Part shown: piece after piece, positions 1 to 8,132 of the stretch
How positions within the stretch are numbered: the stretch's first letter is position 1
How the letters are laid out: every line of letters begins with the position of its first letter
NCBI GenBank assembly: GCA_015067495.1
Contig: SVMI01000009.1
Location: 1-64,000, forward strand
Direction: 5' to 3'
Length of the DNA stretch: 64,000 nucleotides
Source of the DNA: Oscillospiraceae bacterium
GTDB lineage: Bacteria > Bacillota > Clostridia > Oscillospirales > Oscillospiraceae
Made by a program: the position numbers and the translations under genes
Notes under the pieces: generated by a model
Seen by the model: the letters and a program-made list of their open reading frames with translations, nothing else
The model's database searches: none
Told to the model about the DNA's origin: nothing

Positions 1-75
1 ACTCATGTGCTTGTGAATGATCCCACAACGGGTTATGGCATCTTCGTTGAAAATATGTTAGATGCAGCGGCATAA
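1..75 (+). CDS. C-terminal tail of an unidentified protein (5' truncated by the window edge)
   Basis: Frame 1 is open from the window edge to a TAA at 73-75 and encodes 24 residues ending in FVENMLDAAA. The segment HVLVNDP resembles the 'VNDP' strand near the end of C39-like (papain-fold) peptidases, but 24 residues are too few to assign a family. The reading frame has ordinary codon use and stops just before a REP-like repeat. It could also be chance, because the start lies outside the window. Confidence 0.4.
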   Translation, partial: THVLVNDPTTGYGIFVENMLDAAA

Positions 76-77
76 AT

Positions 78-120
78 GTAGGGTCGATGCCTACATCGAC
101 CCGCGGGCGGTTAGCAACCG
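78..120. repeat. REP-like palindromic element (copy 1)
   Basis: Begins GTAGGG. It contains an inverted repeat GGGTCGATG / CATCGACCC (81-89, 94-102) and a second small hairpin CGGTT-AGC-AACCG (108-120). The GTAGGG lead and a GC-rich hairpin also occur in the two elements beside ackA, so I read them as one dispersed intergenic family. Confidence 0.55.
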
Positions 121-138
121 ACCGAATTCTAAATTAAA

Positions 139-172
139 AGAGCAAATCTGCCGGAAGCAGGTTTGCTCTTAC
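139..172 (-). terminator. Rho-independent terminator of the Xre gene
   Basis: The stem AAGAGCAAATCTGC pairs with GCAGGTTTGCTCTT around a CGGA loop, with one G-U pair. On the minus strand it is followed by a T-rich tail. It overlaps the stop codon of the Xre gene. Confidence 0.7.
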
Positions 173-387
173 TTATTGGTTAAAGGATTATCCGTTCTGC
201 CCAAAAGGTAATCAACCGAAACATTGTGAAAATCGGCAATCTTTGAAAGAGTCGTTGTGGGAATATCAATATCACCGCGCTCGTAATTGCTGTATACACG
301 TTGACTGCAGGATAAGATTTCGCCCATTTGCGCCTGCGTCAGATCCTTGTCCTCACGCAAATTTCGAATGCGAGGGTATAACGGCAT
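169..387 (-). CDS. Xre/Cro-CI-type helix-turn-helix transcriptional regulator
   Basis: This 72-residue protein is nearly all one HTH_3 domain (about residues 5-60). Its pattern, LREDKDLTQAQMGEIL followed by YSNYERGD and SKIADFHNVSVDYLLG, is typical of phage-type and chromosomal Xre repressors. It has no sensor or partner domain, so the signal is unknown. It is transcribed away from the lipoprotein gene at 535, and a perfect 7-bp inverted repeat sits in the shared intergenic region. The simple inference is that it represses itself and the lipoprotein. The gene lies in an AT-rich stretch and may be acquired. Confidence 0.85.
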   Translation of the reverse strand: MPLYPRIRNLREDKDLTQAQMGEILSCSQRVYSNYERGDIDIPTTTLSKIADFHNVSVDYLLGRTDNPLTNK

Positions 388-420
388 TTCATAAACACCA
401 CCTTGATTTGGTATGTATTT

Positions 421-449
421 ATTATATATAGAAAGTTTTTCACTATTGA
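421..449 (-). promoter_or_regulatory. Candidate promoter of the Xre gene
   Basis: Read on the minus strand there is a perfect -10 TATAAT (plus 421-426). A weak -35, TCAATA (plus 444-449), lies 17 bp upstream and overlaps the -35 of the divergent lipoprotein promoter. Confidence 0.45.
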
Positions 450-474
450 CTTTTAGCGAGAAATTCGCTAAGAT
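446..474 (+). promoter_or_regulatory. Promoter of the lipoprotein gene with an operator-like palindrome in its spacer
   Basis: TTGACT (446-451), a 17-bp spacer and TAAGAT (469-474). The inverted repeat TTAGCGA-N5-TCGCTAA (453-471) fills the spacer and touches the -10, an ideal place for a repressor such as the divergent Xre protein. Confidence 0.7.
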
Positions 475-534
475 ATAGGCGGAGCTACAGTATCAAAGTG
501 GCGGATTATTATCTAAATCTAAGGAGAGATAGAA

Positions 535-2292
535 GTGAAAAGAACTGTTGCAGTAATTATGTTGTGTTCTCTGATTGTGTGCTTGTGTTCCTGCAGCGCA
601 CCTTTGTTTGAAAGTCGTGACGCGATGAATGACTGTCTGGATGGTTTGTGGGTTACAAATGGCTCGGACGGCAACAATTATTTGTTTTTCCAAGACGGTC
701 AAATGTACCGCACGAGTGATGATTCTTTTGCAGATGAAATGGAATCCATCATGGATGCGATTTTGGAGGAAGAAGGACTTAATGGGTTGCTTCAGCTTGA
801 CTTTGAGGCAGCGTTGCAGTTGGTGTCGACTGACAATGTTCTTCGTCTGCGTAAAGAGAATATTGATTTTGATCAAAAAAGCGGAAAGGTCGTTTTGGAC
901 AAGGGACAATCTTTTGAGCGCCATATCATCATTGGTGATGGTACATTGACGGAACGTTACGCCAGTCAAAACTACGGCGGAGATGTGTATAAAAAATTGT
1001 CTGAGCAGGTGGATTTCTCGGACGCGCATTTTGAGGAGGTTTTCACTAAGGCAAAAGAGAATTATGAAATTCCCACGTCTATGCTTTGGACAAGTATTGA
1101 AGAATATGCTGCTTTTATAAAAGCCAACAAGCCTGAAATTGGTGGCTGGATACTAACCTCCAATAAAGACAATACGATTGTATATGAGGATAATGGACTG
1201 GTTCCACAGATTGATGGTTTTTTTGCGATTACAGACAAGGATGTTATTTTTAATAGTCGGACTACGCTTTATAGCAACTGGAAACCGTCCTTCTTTGTTA
1301 ATTACAATCCGTTTGAACATGGCAGAATCACTGTTTTGGATACAGACAACATGTCATTAGATGTTAAACTGTTATGTCAATATATTGCCTATGCACTTAA
1401 AGGTTTTCCTGGCGCAATGGATGCCACAGAACTTCATGAGATGCTTGTATCGGAAGAAGGCGTCATAGATAATGGTAAGCTTTTTGTCGAAAAGGAGTTT
1501 AACGGAATCCATTATCAGTTTGAAGCAGGGACAAACGGAACGTGGGCGAATATTTCTGCTGCTGTAGTAGATGAAACGATTACGCTTGCGGATTGTCTGC
1601 AGCATGGACAAGAAAATCCGGGTGATTCGCCCACACTCCCCGAAGAAGAAACAGCAACTGTACCTCCTGCAACCGAGGTGGTGACAACACCTCGGTGCGA
1701 GCATGCTTTTAACCAGGCTACCTGTACATTGCCCAAGACTTGTACGATATGTGGACAAACAGAAGGGGAAGCGCTGGGACACAGTTACAGTGCTGCGACC
1801 TGCACCAGTCCTAAAACTTGTTCAGCATGCGGAGAGACCAATGGCAGTGCGGCGGGGCATCAATGGAAAGAGGCGACCTGTACGTCACCTGCCATTTGTA
1901 CGGCATGCCGAAAAGAATCCGGCGAACCCAATGGTCACACAATGAGAGCAACAAAATGTATAGATTGTGATCATTCTGATTTTAGTGCTTTTGCTAAGAA
2001 TTATTCAGAAGTGGGGGCATATGATCATAAGACCGGTGCGGATTTAGAAGTGACCAATGTTTCAATCAGTCAATCAGGAACATTGACCTTTACGTTCATG
2101 GAAAAGACATATGCCGTCAATCTGGAACAAAAGAGCTTTGACGCATATGATGCATACTTTAACGGCTATAGAAACGGCGTTTTGGAGCCGGATCTGGAAG
2201 CAAGTGTGAGATTGCTGGGAGACAGATACGTATTTCATTTCAAATGGGTACTTTTGGACGGTTATCGACTGTATTTTTTCATAGATGGATAA
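535..2292 (+). CDS. Predicted lipoprotein with Cys/His zinc-ribbon-like repeats
   Basis: 585 residues from a GTG start placed by AAGGAGAGA about 6 nt upstream. Residues 1-19 are a hydrophobic signal and the lipobox LCSC puts the lipidated Cys at 20. The long middle region matches no family I recognise. From about residue 387 to 480 come three imperfect repeats of the type ATCTxPKTCxxCGxTxGxxxGH plus a shorter CIDCDH unit. Such repeats occur in clostridial surface proteins and look able to bind metal, though function is unproven. Third positions are AT-richer than in most of the window. It is divergent from Xre and probably regulated by it, and ends at a strong terminator. It is expected at the outer face of the membrane. 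Confidence 0.75.
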   Translation: MKRTVAVIMLCSLIVCLCSCSAPLFESRDAMNDCLDGLWVTNGSDGNNYLFFQDGQMYRTSDDSFADEMESIMDAILEEEGLNGLLQLDFEAALQLVSTDNVLRLRKENIDFDQKSGKVVLDKGQSFERHIIIGDGTLTERYASQNYGGDVYKKLSEQVDFSDAHFEEVFTKAKENYEIPTSMLWTSIEEYAAFIKANKPEIGGWILTSNKDNTIVYEDNGLVPQIDGFFAITDKDVIFNSRTTLYSNWKPSFFVNYNPFEHGRITVLDTDNMSLDVKLLCQYIAYALKGFPGAMDATELHEMLVSEEGVIDNGKLFVEKEFNGIHYQFEAGTNGTWANISAAVVDETITLADCLQHGQENPGDSPTLPEEETATVPPATEVVTTPRCEHAFNQATCTLPKTCTICGQTEGEALGHSYSAATCTSPKTCSACGETNGSAAGHQWKEATCTSPAICTACRKESGEPNGHTMRATKCIDCDHSDFSAFAKNYSEVGAYDHKTGADLEVTNVSISQSGTLTFTFMEKTYAVNLEQKSFDAYDAYFNGYRNGVLEPDLEASVRLLGDRYVFHFKWVLLDGYRLYFFIDG

Positions 2293-2304
2293 CAGAATCA
2301 TAAG

Positions 2305-2339
2305 AAAAACAGGGCGACAAAGCGTCGCCCTGTTTTTGT
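2305..2339 (+). terminator. Terminator of the lipoprotein gene
   Basis: Perfect 10-bp stem ACAGGGCGAC / GTCGCCCTGT with a 5-nt loop, followed by TTTTT. Confidence 0.9.
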
Positions 2340-2365
2340 TTATTCCGTTTATAAACGGAATAAAC
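2338..2365. promoter_or_regulatory. Perfect 28-bp palindrome upstream of the AEC transporter gene
   Basis: 14-bp half GTTTATTCCGTTTA followed directly by its exact reverse complement. It has no T-tract of its own and ends 14 bp before the -35 of the next promoter. This fits a dimeric regulator site better than a terminator. Confidence 0.6.
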
Positions 2366-2379
2366 AGTGCTTGATGGTA

Positions 2380-2408
2380 TTGCTTTTTGCGGAAGCGTTC
2401 TGTATAAT
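2380..2408 (+). promoter_or_regulatory. Promoter of the AEC transporter gene
   Basis: TTGCTT (2380-2385), 17-bp spacer, perfect TATAAT (2403-2408); the gene starts at 2441 behind a GAGGGAGAG ribosome-binding site. Confidence 0.75.
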
Positions 2409-2440
2409 GAAAGCAATCATCGCAGAGGGAGAGAGAAAGT

Positions 2441-3382
2441 ATGGCAGTCTTTACAGCAACGCTCAGTCAGACGGCGTTTTTGTTTTCCTTTATTGTGATC
2501 GGCTATATTCTGTCCCGGTGGAAGTTTGTGCCCGACAATGCGCAGGTGGTGCTGTCGAAGCTTGAAAACTGCGTGTTTATTCCGGCACTGGTGCTGAACA
2601 CTTTTATCAGCAATTTCACCGCCCAGAAGATCGGCACGGCATCGGAGCTGCTTTTGACCAGCCTGCTATTGGCATTCATTGCCATTGGGTTGTCCCTTGT
2701 ATGCGTGCGTTTTTGCAGCAAGGATCCCTATGAACGGAAGATTTTTACATACGGTCTGTGCTTTTCCAACTTCGGCTTCATGGGAAACGCGGTGGTGAGT
2801 GCGCTGTTCCCGGAAATTTTCATGGAGTATCTGATCTTCACATTGCCCCTTTGGACGCTCATCTACCTTTGGGGCGTGCCGACGCTGCTGATCGGTGATG
2901 CCGGCAAGCAAACCCTGAAGCAGCGGCTGAAGAATTTTGTCAATCCCATGCTGATCTGCACCCTGCTGGGCATGGTGATCGGCTTGCTGAACCTTCCGAT
3001 CCCCTCGTTCCTCGGTGCGACGATCTCTGCCGCAGGCGACTGCATGTCGCCCGTTGCGATGCTGCTGACGGGCATGACCATCGCCCAGTTTAACCTGAAA
3101 GAGGTGCTGCGTGGAAAGGGTGTCTATCTGGTCACAGTGCTGCGGCTGCTGGTGTTTCCGCTGCTGTTTCTGGGCGCGATGCTTCTGATCCCCATGGGCA
3201 AGACCTTTGCCACCTGCGCGCTGTGTTCGTTGGCAATGCCGCTGGGGCTGAATACCATCATTGTTCCCAGTGCCTTGGGCAAGGATACCAAGGTGGCATC
3301 CGGCATGGCACTGGTATCTCACGTGCTGGCATGCGTGACGATCCCGCTGATCTTTGCGCTGTTTCAGCAGATCCTGAACTGA
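2441..3382 (+). CDS. AEC (auxin efflux carrier) family transporter
   Basis: 313 residues with about ten hydrophobic segments spread over the whole length, the usual size and layout of the AEC/bile-acid-arsenite superfamily (PF03547). Family features include the N-terminal LSKLENCVFIPALVLNTF helix and the repeated Gly/Pro-rich membrane segments such as GFMGNAVVSALFPE. Bacterial members export or import small organic acids such as malate or malonate. The substrate cannot be read from the sequence and no catabolic gene is adjacent. It is monocistronic, preceded by a clear promoter and a 28-bp palindrome, and closed by a bidirectional terminator shared with the convergent ktrA. Confidence 0.9.
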   Translation: MAVFTATLSQTAFLFSFIVIGYILSRWKFVPDNAQVVLSKLENCVFIPALVLNTFISNFTAQKIGTASELLLTSLLLAFIAIGLSLVCVRFCSKDPYERKIFTYGLCFSNFGFMGNAVVSALFPEIFMEYLIFTLPLWTLIYLWGVPTLLIGDAGKQTLKQRLKNFVNPMLICTLLGMVIGLLNLPIPSFLGATISAAGDCMSPVAMLLTGMTIAQFNLKEVLRGKGVYLVTVLRLLVFPLLFLGAMLLIPMGKTFATCALCSLAMPLGLNTIIVPSALGKDTKVASGMALVSHVLACVTIPLIFALFQQILN

Positions 3383-3386
3383 AAAA

Positions 3387-3418
3387 AGCTCCGAAGGATC
3401 ATCCTTCGGAGCTTTTGC
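3387..3418. terminator. Bidirectional terminator between the AEC gene and ktrA
   Basis: AGCTCCGAAGGAT / ATCCTTCGGAGCT (13-bp perfect arms), with an A-run on the left and a T-run on the right, so it can serve both convergent genes. Confidence 0.9.
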
Positions 3419-3419
3419 T

Positions 3420-4070
3420 TTAGATGCGGAAGCATTTCTGCAGGTCCTTGTATTTGCCCAGCACCAGAATGGTGTTGGAGGGATTGAAGCGGGTGTCGGG
3501 GGTGATGGTGAGGTTCAGCTTACCGTCTGCCTTGATGCCCATGATGTTGATGCCGTACTTGCGGCGGACGTCCACCTCGATGACCGTCTTGCCGATCCAG
3601 CTTTCGGGCAGATCCACCTCGAAAATGGCGTGATCATCATCCAGCTGGATATAGTCGAGGATATGATCGGAGCTGAAGCGGATGGCGACCCATTTTGCCA
3701 GCTCCTTTTCAGGATAGACTACCTCGTCAGCACCGTTACGCAGCAAAAACTTTGCCTGACCGTCCCGCTCCGCCCGGGAGACGATGAACTTGGCACCCAG
3801 CTCCCGCAGCAGGTAGGTACACTCCAGAGAAGCCTGAAAATCGTTGGCTATGGTCACGATGCACACATCAAAATTTTTGATGCCGAGGGAGGCAAGGAAC
3901 GCCTCGTTGGTGCAGTCGCCGATCTGACCGTTTGTGATATAGGGGAGGGCTTCTTCCAGACGGGCTTCGTCCTCGTCGATAGCGAGAACCTGATGGTCAA
4001 GGGCATAAAGCTCCTTGGCAATGTGCTTGCCGAAGCGGCCGAGACCGATGAGAAGAATCTGTTTTGTCAT
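3420..4070 (-). CDS. ktrA: Potassium uptake regulatory subunit KtrA/TrkA (RCK domain protein)
   Basis: 216 residues. An N-terminal Rossmann-type RCK_N domain starts at MTKQILLIGLGRFGKHIAKE and shows the GxGxxG nucleotide site; a C-terminal RCK_C (TrkA_C) domain covers roughly residues 135-216. This cytosolic ring-forming subunit binds nucleotides and gates the KtrB channel subunit. It lies 12 bp downstream of ktrB on the same strand, a two-gene operon. Single-RCK length fits Ktr rather than the double-length TrkA of Proteobacteria. Confidence 0.93.
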   Translation of the reverse strand: MTKQILLIGLGRFGKHIAKELYALDHQVLAIDEDEARLEEALPYITNGQIGDCTNEAFLASLGIKNFDVCIVTIANDFQASLECTYLLRELGAKFIVSRAERDGQAKFLLRNGADEVVYPEKELAKWVAIRFSSDHILDYIQLDDDHAIFEVDLPESWIGKTVIEVDVRRKYGINIMGIKADGKLNLTITPDTRFNPSNTILVLGKYKDLQKCFRI

Positions 4071-4082
4071 AATGTTAACTCC

Positions 4083-5420
4083 TTAACCAACAGTAATATG
4101 ATCGAGAGGGAGCTTGCCCAGCTGCTTTTTTGCGCCGGACAAGGCTGCGTATACGAGGGTCAGACCGCCCACGCGTCCGAGGTACATCAGCACGATCAGG
4201 ATCAGCTTGGAAGTGACACTCAAACCGGCGGTAATGCCTAAGGTAGAGCCGACAGTTGCCACAGCGGAAGCGGTTTCAAACAGACAGGTCAGCAGGGGAA
4301 GGGACTCGATCCGGCTGATGACCATGGCAGCACCGACAAAGAGGGTGATATACATAAAGAAAATGGTCAGTGCGCTGGAGACCACCTCGTGGGCGATGCG
4401 GCGACCGAAGAATTGGGTGGAATCCCGCTTGCGGAAGACTGCATAGACACAGCCGATGAGTACGGCAAAGGTGGTTGTTTTCATACCGCCCGCGGTGGAG
4501 CCGGGAGAGCCGCCGATGAGCATCAGGAAGATCGTTGCCATCTTGCCGGAATCGCTCATGGAATTCAGATCCACTGTGCAGAAGCCGGCTGTTCGCGGTG
4601 CAACGGACTGGAACAGCGAAGCCCAGATGCGCTGACCGATGGGCAGATGGGAAAATTCGAGGAAAAAGAAACCGATGGCAGGGATCAGGATCAAAAGTCC
4701 TGAGGTGACAAGGATCACCTTGCTCTGCATGCGGTAGCGCCGCAGATGGATGCCATGGGTGCGGATATCGTCCCATGTCAGAAAGCCGAGACCGCCAACA
4801 ACGATCAGCAGTATGATCACCACATTCACAAGGGGATCGCTGACATAAGCGGTCAGGGAAGGGGCAGAGGTATAGCCGCCGAACAGATCGATACCCGCAT
4901 TGCAAAAGGCGGAGACGGATGTGAAAACAGACAGCCAGATGCCGTGTCCCCAACCGAAATCCCGGATCATGGCGGGTGCAAGCAGCACAGCACCAATGGC
5001 TTCAATCACAAATGTCATGATCAGCAGAAAAACGGTCAGCTGAACGATACCGCCCATTTTGTGCGCTGCGACAGCCTCCTGCATGGTGCTGCGCTGGAAC
5101 AGTCCGACCTTTTTGCCGGAGATGATGGCAAAGGATGCGCCGACAGTCACAATACCCAAACCACCGATCTGAATCAGAAGCAGGATGACTGCATGACCGA
5201 AGGTCGACCAGTATGCGCCGGTATCACGCACCACAAGACCGGTGACGCAGACCGATGTGGTGGAAGTGAAAAGAGCATCCACAAAGGGGGTGACCGCACC
5301 GGCAGCGGAGGAGATCGGCAGCATCAAAAGGATTGTTCCGATCAAAATCAAGCCCGCAAAGCCCAGCACCATGATTTGGGGCGCATTCAGGCGAAAACGG
5401 GTTTTTTGGTGGTCTTTCAA
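4083..5420 (-). CDS. ktrB: Potassium uptake channel subunit KtrB/TrkH
   Basis: Integral membrane K+ translocating subunit of the Trk/Ktr/HKT superfamily, with several pore-loop repeats (for example TSVCVTGLVV, SAFCNAGIDLFG, RTAGFCTVDLN and ASAVATVGSTLG) that carry the selectivity-filter glycines. I place the start at a TTG at 5420 (protein LKDHQKTRF...), because AAAGGAG lies about 9 nt upstream; a longer frame reaches an ATG at 5492 but has no comparable ribosome-binding site. This gives 445 residues, normal for KtrB. It is followed directly by ktrA. Confidence 0.93.
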   Translation of the reverse strand: MKDHQKTRFRLNAPQIMVLGFAGLILIGTILLMLPISSAAGAVTPFVDALFTSTTSVCVTGLVVRDTGAYWSTFGHAVILLLIQIGGLGIVTVGASFAIISGKKVGLFQRSTMQEAVAAHKMGGIVQLTVFLLIMTFVIEAIGAVLLAPAMIRDFGWGHGIWLSVFTSVSAFCNAGIDLFGGYTSAPSLTAYVSDPLVNVVIILLIVVGGLGFLTWDDIRTHGIHLRRYRMQSKVILVTSGLLILIPAIGFFFLEFSHLPIGQRIWASLFQSVAPRTAGFCTVDLNSMSDSGKMATIFLMLIGGSPGSTAGGMKTTTFAVLIGCVYAVFRKRDSTQFFGRRIAHEVVSSALTIFFMYITLFVGAAMVISRIESLPLLTCLFETASAVATVGSTLGITAGLSVTSKLILIVLMYLGRVGGLTLVYAALSGAKKQLGKLPLDHITVG

Positions 5421-5546
5421 GGGCGGTACACTCCTTTCAGGCAGCAGGACTTGGCGGACAGCGATCATGAAACGATAAAGAAAAGCGCACACAGTATTGT
5501 GCGCGCTTTATTATATCACGATACTTGCCAAAATGCAAGGATTTGA

Positions 5547-6695
5547 TCATTTTGGGAAATAGATGCGGCGGTCTTCCGTGATGCCGGCGGGGAAGACCTC
5601 ATCGGTTGCAAACAGACCGTAAAGATCGTCACAGCGCCGCTCCAAAGCTTGGTAGGGGTGGTCGACTTTTTCACCCGTATGGGGAAAAAGACCTGTTTCC
5701 CGCGCTGCTTTCAGGGCAGCAATACCCCGCTGGCTGAAGCCGAGGACGCGCGCGTACGGAGCAGGCTCACGCATTTGGGCGGCAGTGATACCAAGGTAAG
5801 CGCACATCACCATCCGATCCAACCGCGTGCGGGTATAGCGTTTGGATTTGGTGGCAGTGAGGATCTGTTCGAGCGTGGCTTCGGTGTGTACTGCGTGCAT
5901 CAGCTTGCGCCACAGACCCTCAGAGCCATAGGGGAGTGCTTCGAAATCTGTATCCGACATGGTGCGAAGACGCGACAAAATCGCGCGTTCACCGGCTTCG
6001 AGAGTGTGGACAGCTGCATCTTCAAATGTGGCATGTGCTTCCGTTGGAATACACGATTTCCAATCCTGCGCGCTCATGATCAGGGATCTGACCGCTGTGG
6101 CAGAAGGGTTTTCCTGATCAGGCAAGGTGTCATGATAGCTTCCCTCGCGGACAATGGGCAGAGGAGATATGGGGCTTTTCTGAGAAAGGATCGCCTTGCA
6201 GTATTCCACTGCCAGAATGTCGTTTGGCTTTTCCAACAGCGCAGCATCCGATCCCATCTTCACAAGCGCTGCCTGACGGGCAGCAGGGAAGGATTTCCCA
6301 CTGTCCAGTTCCTGACGCAGAAAGGCGGAAAACGGCTCACTCAGCAGTGCCTGTGCTGTTTCCAGAAGACGATCGGCACTGCCGGTTTCGCTTCCGAAGC
6401 ACAAATTGTCGCAGAAGCCGGAAAGAATGCGGACACCACCCCCGGCAAAGCCCTCGGCTGAGGACAGCGCATAGGTCACCGGCAGCTCCAGCACCAGATC
6501 CGCGCCGCAGTCGATGGCGGCTTTGGCGCGAAGGGACTTGTCAAAAATCGCCGGCATGCCGCGCTGCACATAGTTGCCGCTCATCAGACAGACGATTACG
6601 GCATCGTCACCGCAAAGGCGGCGTATCATGCGAAATTGCTTCTGATGTCCGATGTGAAAAGGGTTATATTCACAAATGATGCCGACGGTTTTCAA
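5547..6695 (-). CDS. tmcAL: tRNA(Met) cytidine acetate ligase TmcAL
   Basis: 382 residues. The N-terminus GIICEYNPFHIGH carries the HxGH nucleotidyltransferase signature of the TmcAL/YlbM family (formerly DUF795), followed by the MSGNYVQRG and DLVLELP blocks. The enzyme uses ATP and acetate to make N4-acetylcytidine at the wobble base of elongator tRNA-Met. The start is a TTG at 6695 behind AAAGGAGGG. It is divergent from ackA, an arrangement common in clostridia. Confidence 0.92.
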   Translation of the reverse strand: MKTVGIICEYNPFHIGHQKQFRMIRRLCGDDAVIVCLMSGNYVQRGMPAIFDKSLRAKAAIDCGADLVLELPVTYALSSAEGFAGGGVRILSGFCDNLCFGSETGSADRLLETAQALLSEPFSAFLRQELDSGKSFPAARQAALVKMGSDAALLEKPNDILAVEYCKAILSQKSPISPLPIVREGSYHDTLPDQENPSATAVRSLIMSAQDWKSCIPTEAHATFEDAAVHTLEAGERAILSRLRTMSDTDFEALPYGSEGLWRKLMHAVHTEATLEQILTATKSKRYTRTRLDRMVMCAYLGITAAQMREPAPYARVLGFSQRGIAALKAARETGLFPHTGEKVDHPYQALERRCDDLYGLFATDEVFPAGITEDRRIYFPK

Positions 6696-6733
6696 AAAAA
6701 TCCCTCCTTTTCCAAAAAAGTTTGTTTCAGGGC

Positions 6734-6762
6734 TTGAGAAATCGTTTCAAATGAGGTACAAT
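6734..6762 (+). promoter_or_regulatory. Promoter of ackA
   Basis: TTGAGA (6734-6739), 17-bp spacer, TACAAT (6757-6762). AGGAGG precedes the ATG at 6832. Confidence 0.65.
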
Positions 6763-6831
6763 AGTTCCAGCTATGTGTATCATACCACAGTTTATCCCAA
6801 AAGAGAATATTTTTTTTAGGAGGCTATTCCA

Positions 6832-8022
6832 ATGAATGTTTTGATCATCAATGCCGGCAGCTCGAGCCTTAAGTATCAGCTGATGAACCCCGAGACCGGC
6901 GAAGTTTCCGCAAAGGGTCTGTGCGAGCGTATCGGCATTGACGGCCGCCTGAACCACAAGGTCGGCGACAACAAGGTCGTTAAGGACATCCCCATGCCCA
7001 CCCATTCCGAGGCGATCGCAGCTACTCTGGAGATCCTGCAGGATGCCGAGCACGGCGTCATCAAGAGCGTTGACGAGATCGACGCTGTCGGTCACCGCGT
7101 GCTGCACGGCGGTATGGAATTCTTTGATTCTTGCATTATCGACGACGAGGTCATCAAAGCCATCGAGAAGTGCATCCCTCTGGGCCCCCTGCACAACCCC
7201 GCAAACCTGATGGGTATTCGTGCATGTCAGGCTGTTATGCCCAAGACCCCCCAGGTCGCTGTGTTTGACACCGCTTTCCACATGACCATGCCTCCCAAGG
7301 CTTACCGCTACGCCATTCCCACTGAGTACTACGAGAACGACTCCATCCGCCGCTACGGCTTCCATGGCACTTCCCACAAGTATGTTGCCAAGCGCACTGC
7401 TGAGCTGGTTGGCAAGAAGGAATTCAAGATGGTCAACTGCCATCTGGGCAACGGCTCTTCCATGTCCGCCGTCAAGGACGGCAAGTGCCAGGATACCACC
7501 ATGGGTCTGACCCCTCTGGCTGGTGTTCCTATGGGTACCCGCTCCGGCGACATCGACGCAGCTGTTGTGCAGTTCATCTGCAACAAGTACGGTATGAGCG
7601 TTGACGAGTGCCTGAACATGCTCAACAAGAAGTCCGGCATGCTGGCAATCTCCGGCGTTTCCTCCGACTTCCGTGATCTGGAAGACGGCGCAAAGAACGG
7701 CAATGCTGATTGCGCTCTGGCTCGTGAGAAGTTCTGCTACGAGGTCGCCAAGTACGTTGGCGCATACGCAGCTGCTCTGAACGGCATTGATGTTCTGACC
7801 TTCACCGCCGGTGTCGGCGAGAACGACGGCGGCGTCCGTGCCTGCGTCTGTGAGTATCTGGCATTCATGGGCGTCAAGATCGACCCCGAGCTGAACAGCA
7901 AGCGCGGCAAGGAAATGAAGATCTCCACCCCCGACTCCAAGGTCGAGGTTTGGGTCGTTCCCACCAATGAAGAGCTGATGATCGCTCAGGATACCGCTGA
8001 GCTGGTCAGCGCCGCAAAGTAA
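6832..8022 (+). CDS. ackA: Acetate kinase
   Basis: 396 residues, full family length. It interconverts acetyl phosphate + ADP and acetate + ATP, the substrate-level phosphorylation step of acetate-forming fermentation. It shows the N-terminal signature VLIINAGSSSLKY, the YGFHGTSHKYV and CHLGNGSS motifs of the ASKHA fold, MGLTPLAGVPMGTRSGDID and the late FTAGVGEN phosphate-binding loop. Codon use is strongly biased to C-ending codons, as expected for high expression. No phosphotransacetylase gene is adjacent; it must lie elsewhere. The gene is monocistronic and followed by REP-like elements and a hairpin. Confidence 0.98.
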   Translation: MNVLIINAGSSSLKYQLMNPETGEVSAKGLCERIGIDGRLNHKVGDNKVVKDIPMPTHSEAIAATLEILQDAEHGVIKSVDEIDAVGHRVLHGGMEFFDSCIIDDEVIKAIEKCIPLGPLHNPANLMGIRACQAVMPKTPQVAVFDTAFHMTMPPKAYRYAIPTEYYENDSIRRYGFHGTSHKYVAKRTAELVGKKEFKMVNCHLGNGSSMSAVKDGKCQDTTMGLTPLAGVPMGTRSGDIDAAVVQFICNKYGMSVDECLNMLNKKSGMLAISGVSSDFRDLEDGAKNGNADCALAREKFCYEVAKYVGAYAAALNGIDVLTFTAGVGENDGGVRACVCEYLAFMGVKIDPELNSKRGKEMKISTPDSKVEVWVVPTNEELMIAQDTAELVSAAK

Positions 8023-8032
8023 TAAACCTAAC

Positions 8033-8056
8033 GTAGGGCGGGGGCTTGCCCCCGCC
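8033..8056. repeat. REP-like palindromic element (copy 2)
   Basis: Begins GTAGGGCGGG, with a stem GGCGGGGGC / GCCCCCGCC around TT. It forms an inverted pair with the element at 8133-8156. Confidence 0.7.
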
Positions 8057-8078
8057 ACTAGGTCTGAAGCAGAAAAAT

Positions 8079-8115
8079 CCGCGGATAGTATTGCCTATCT
8101 GCGGGTTTAGTTTTA
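8079..8115 (+). terminator. Hairpin after ackA
   Basis: Stem CCGCGGATAG / CTATCTGCGG with one mismatch and a 6-nt loop, then GTTTAGTTTT. A plausible ackA terminator; its loop also holds the -35 of the pepT promoter. Confidence 0.6.
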
Positions 8116-8119
8116 TAAT
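8091..8119 (+). promoter_or_regulatory. Promoter of pepT
   Basis: TTGCCT (8091-8096), 17-bp spacer, perfect TATAAT (8114-8119). The -35 lies in the loop of the preceding hairpin. Confidence 0.65.
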
Positions 8120-8132
8120 AAGTGAAAATAAT

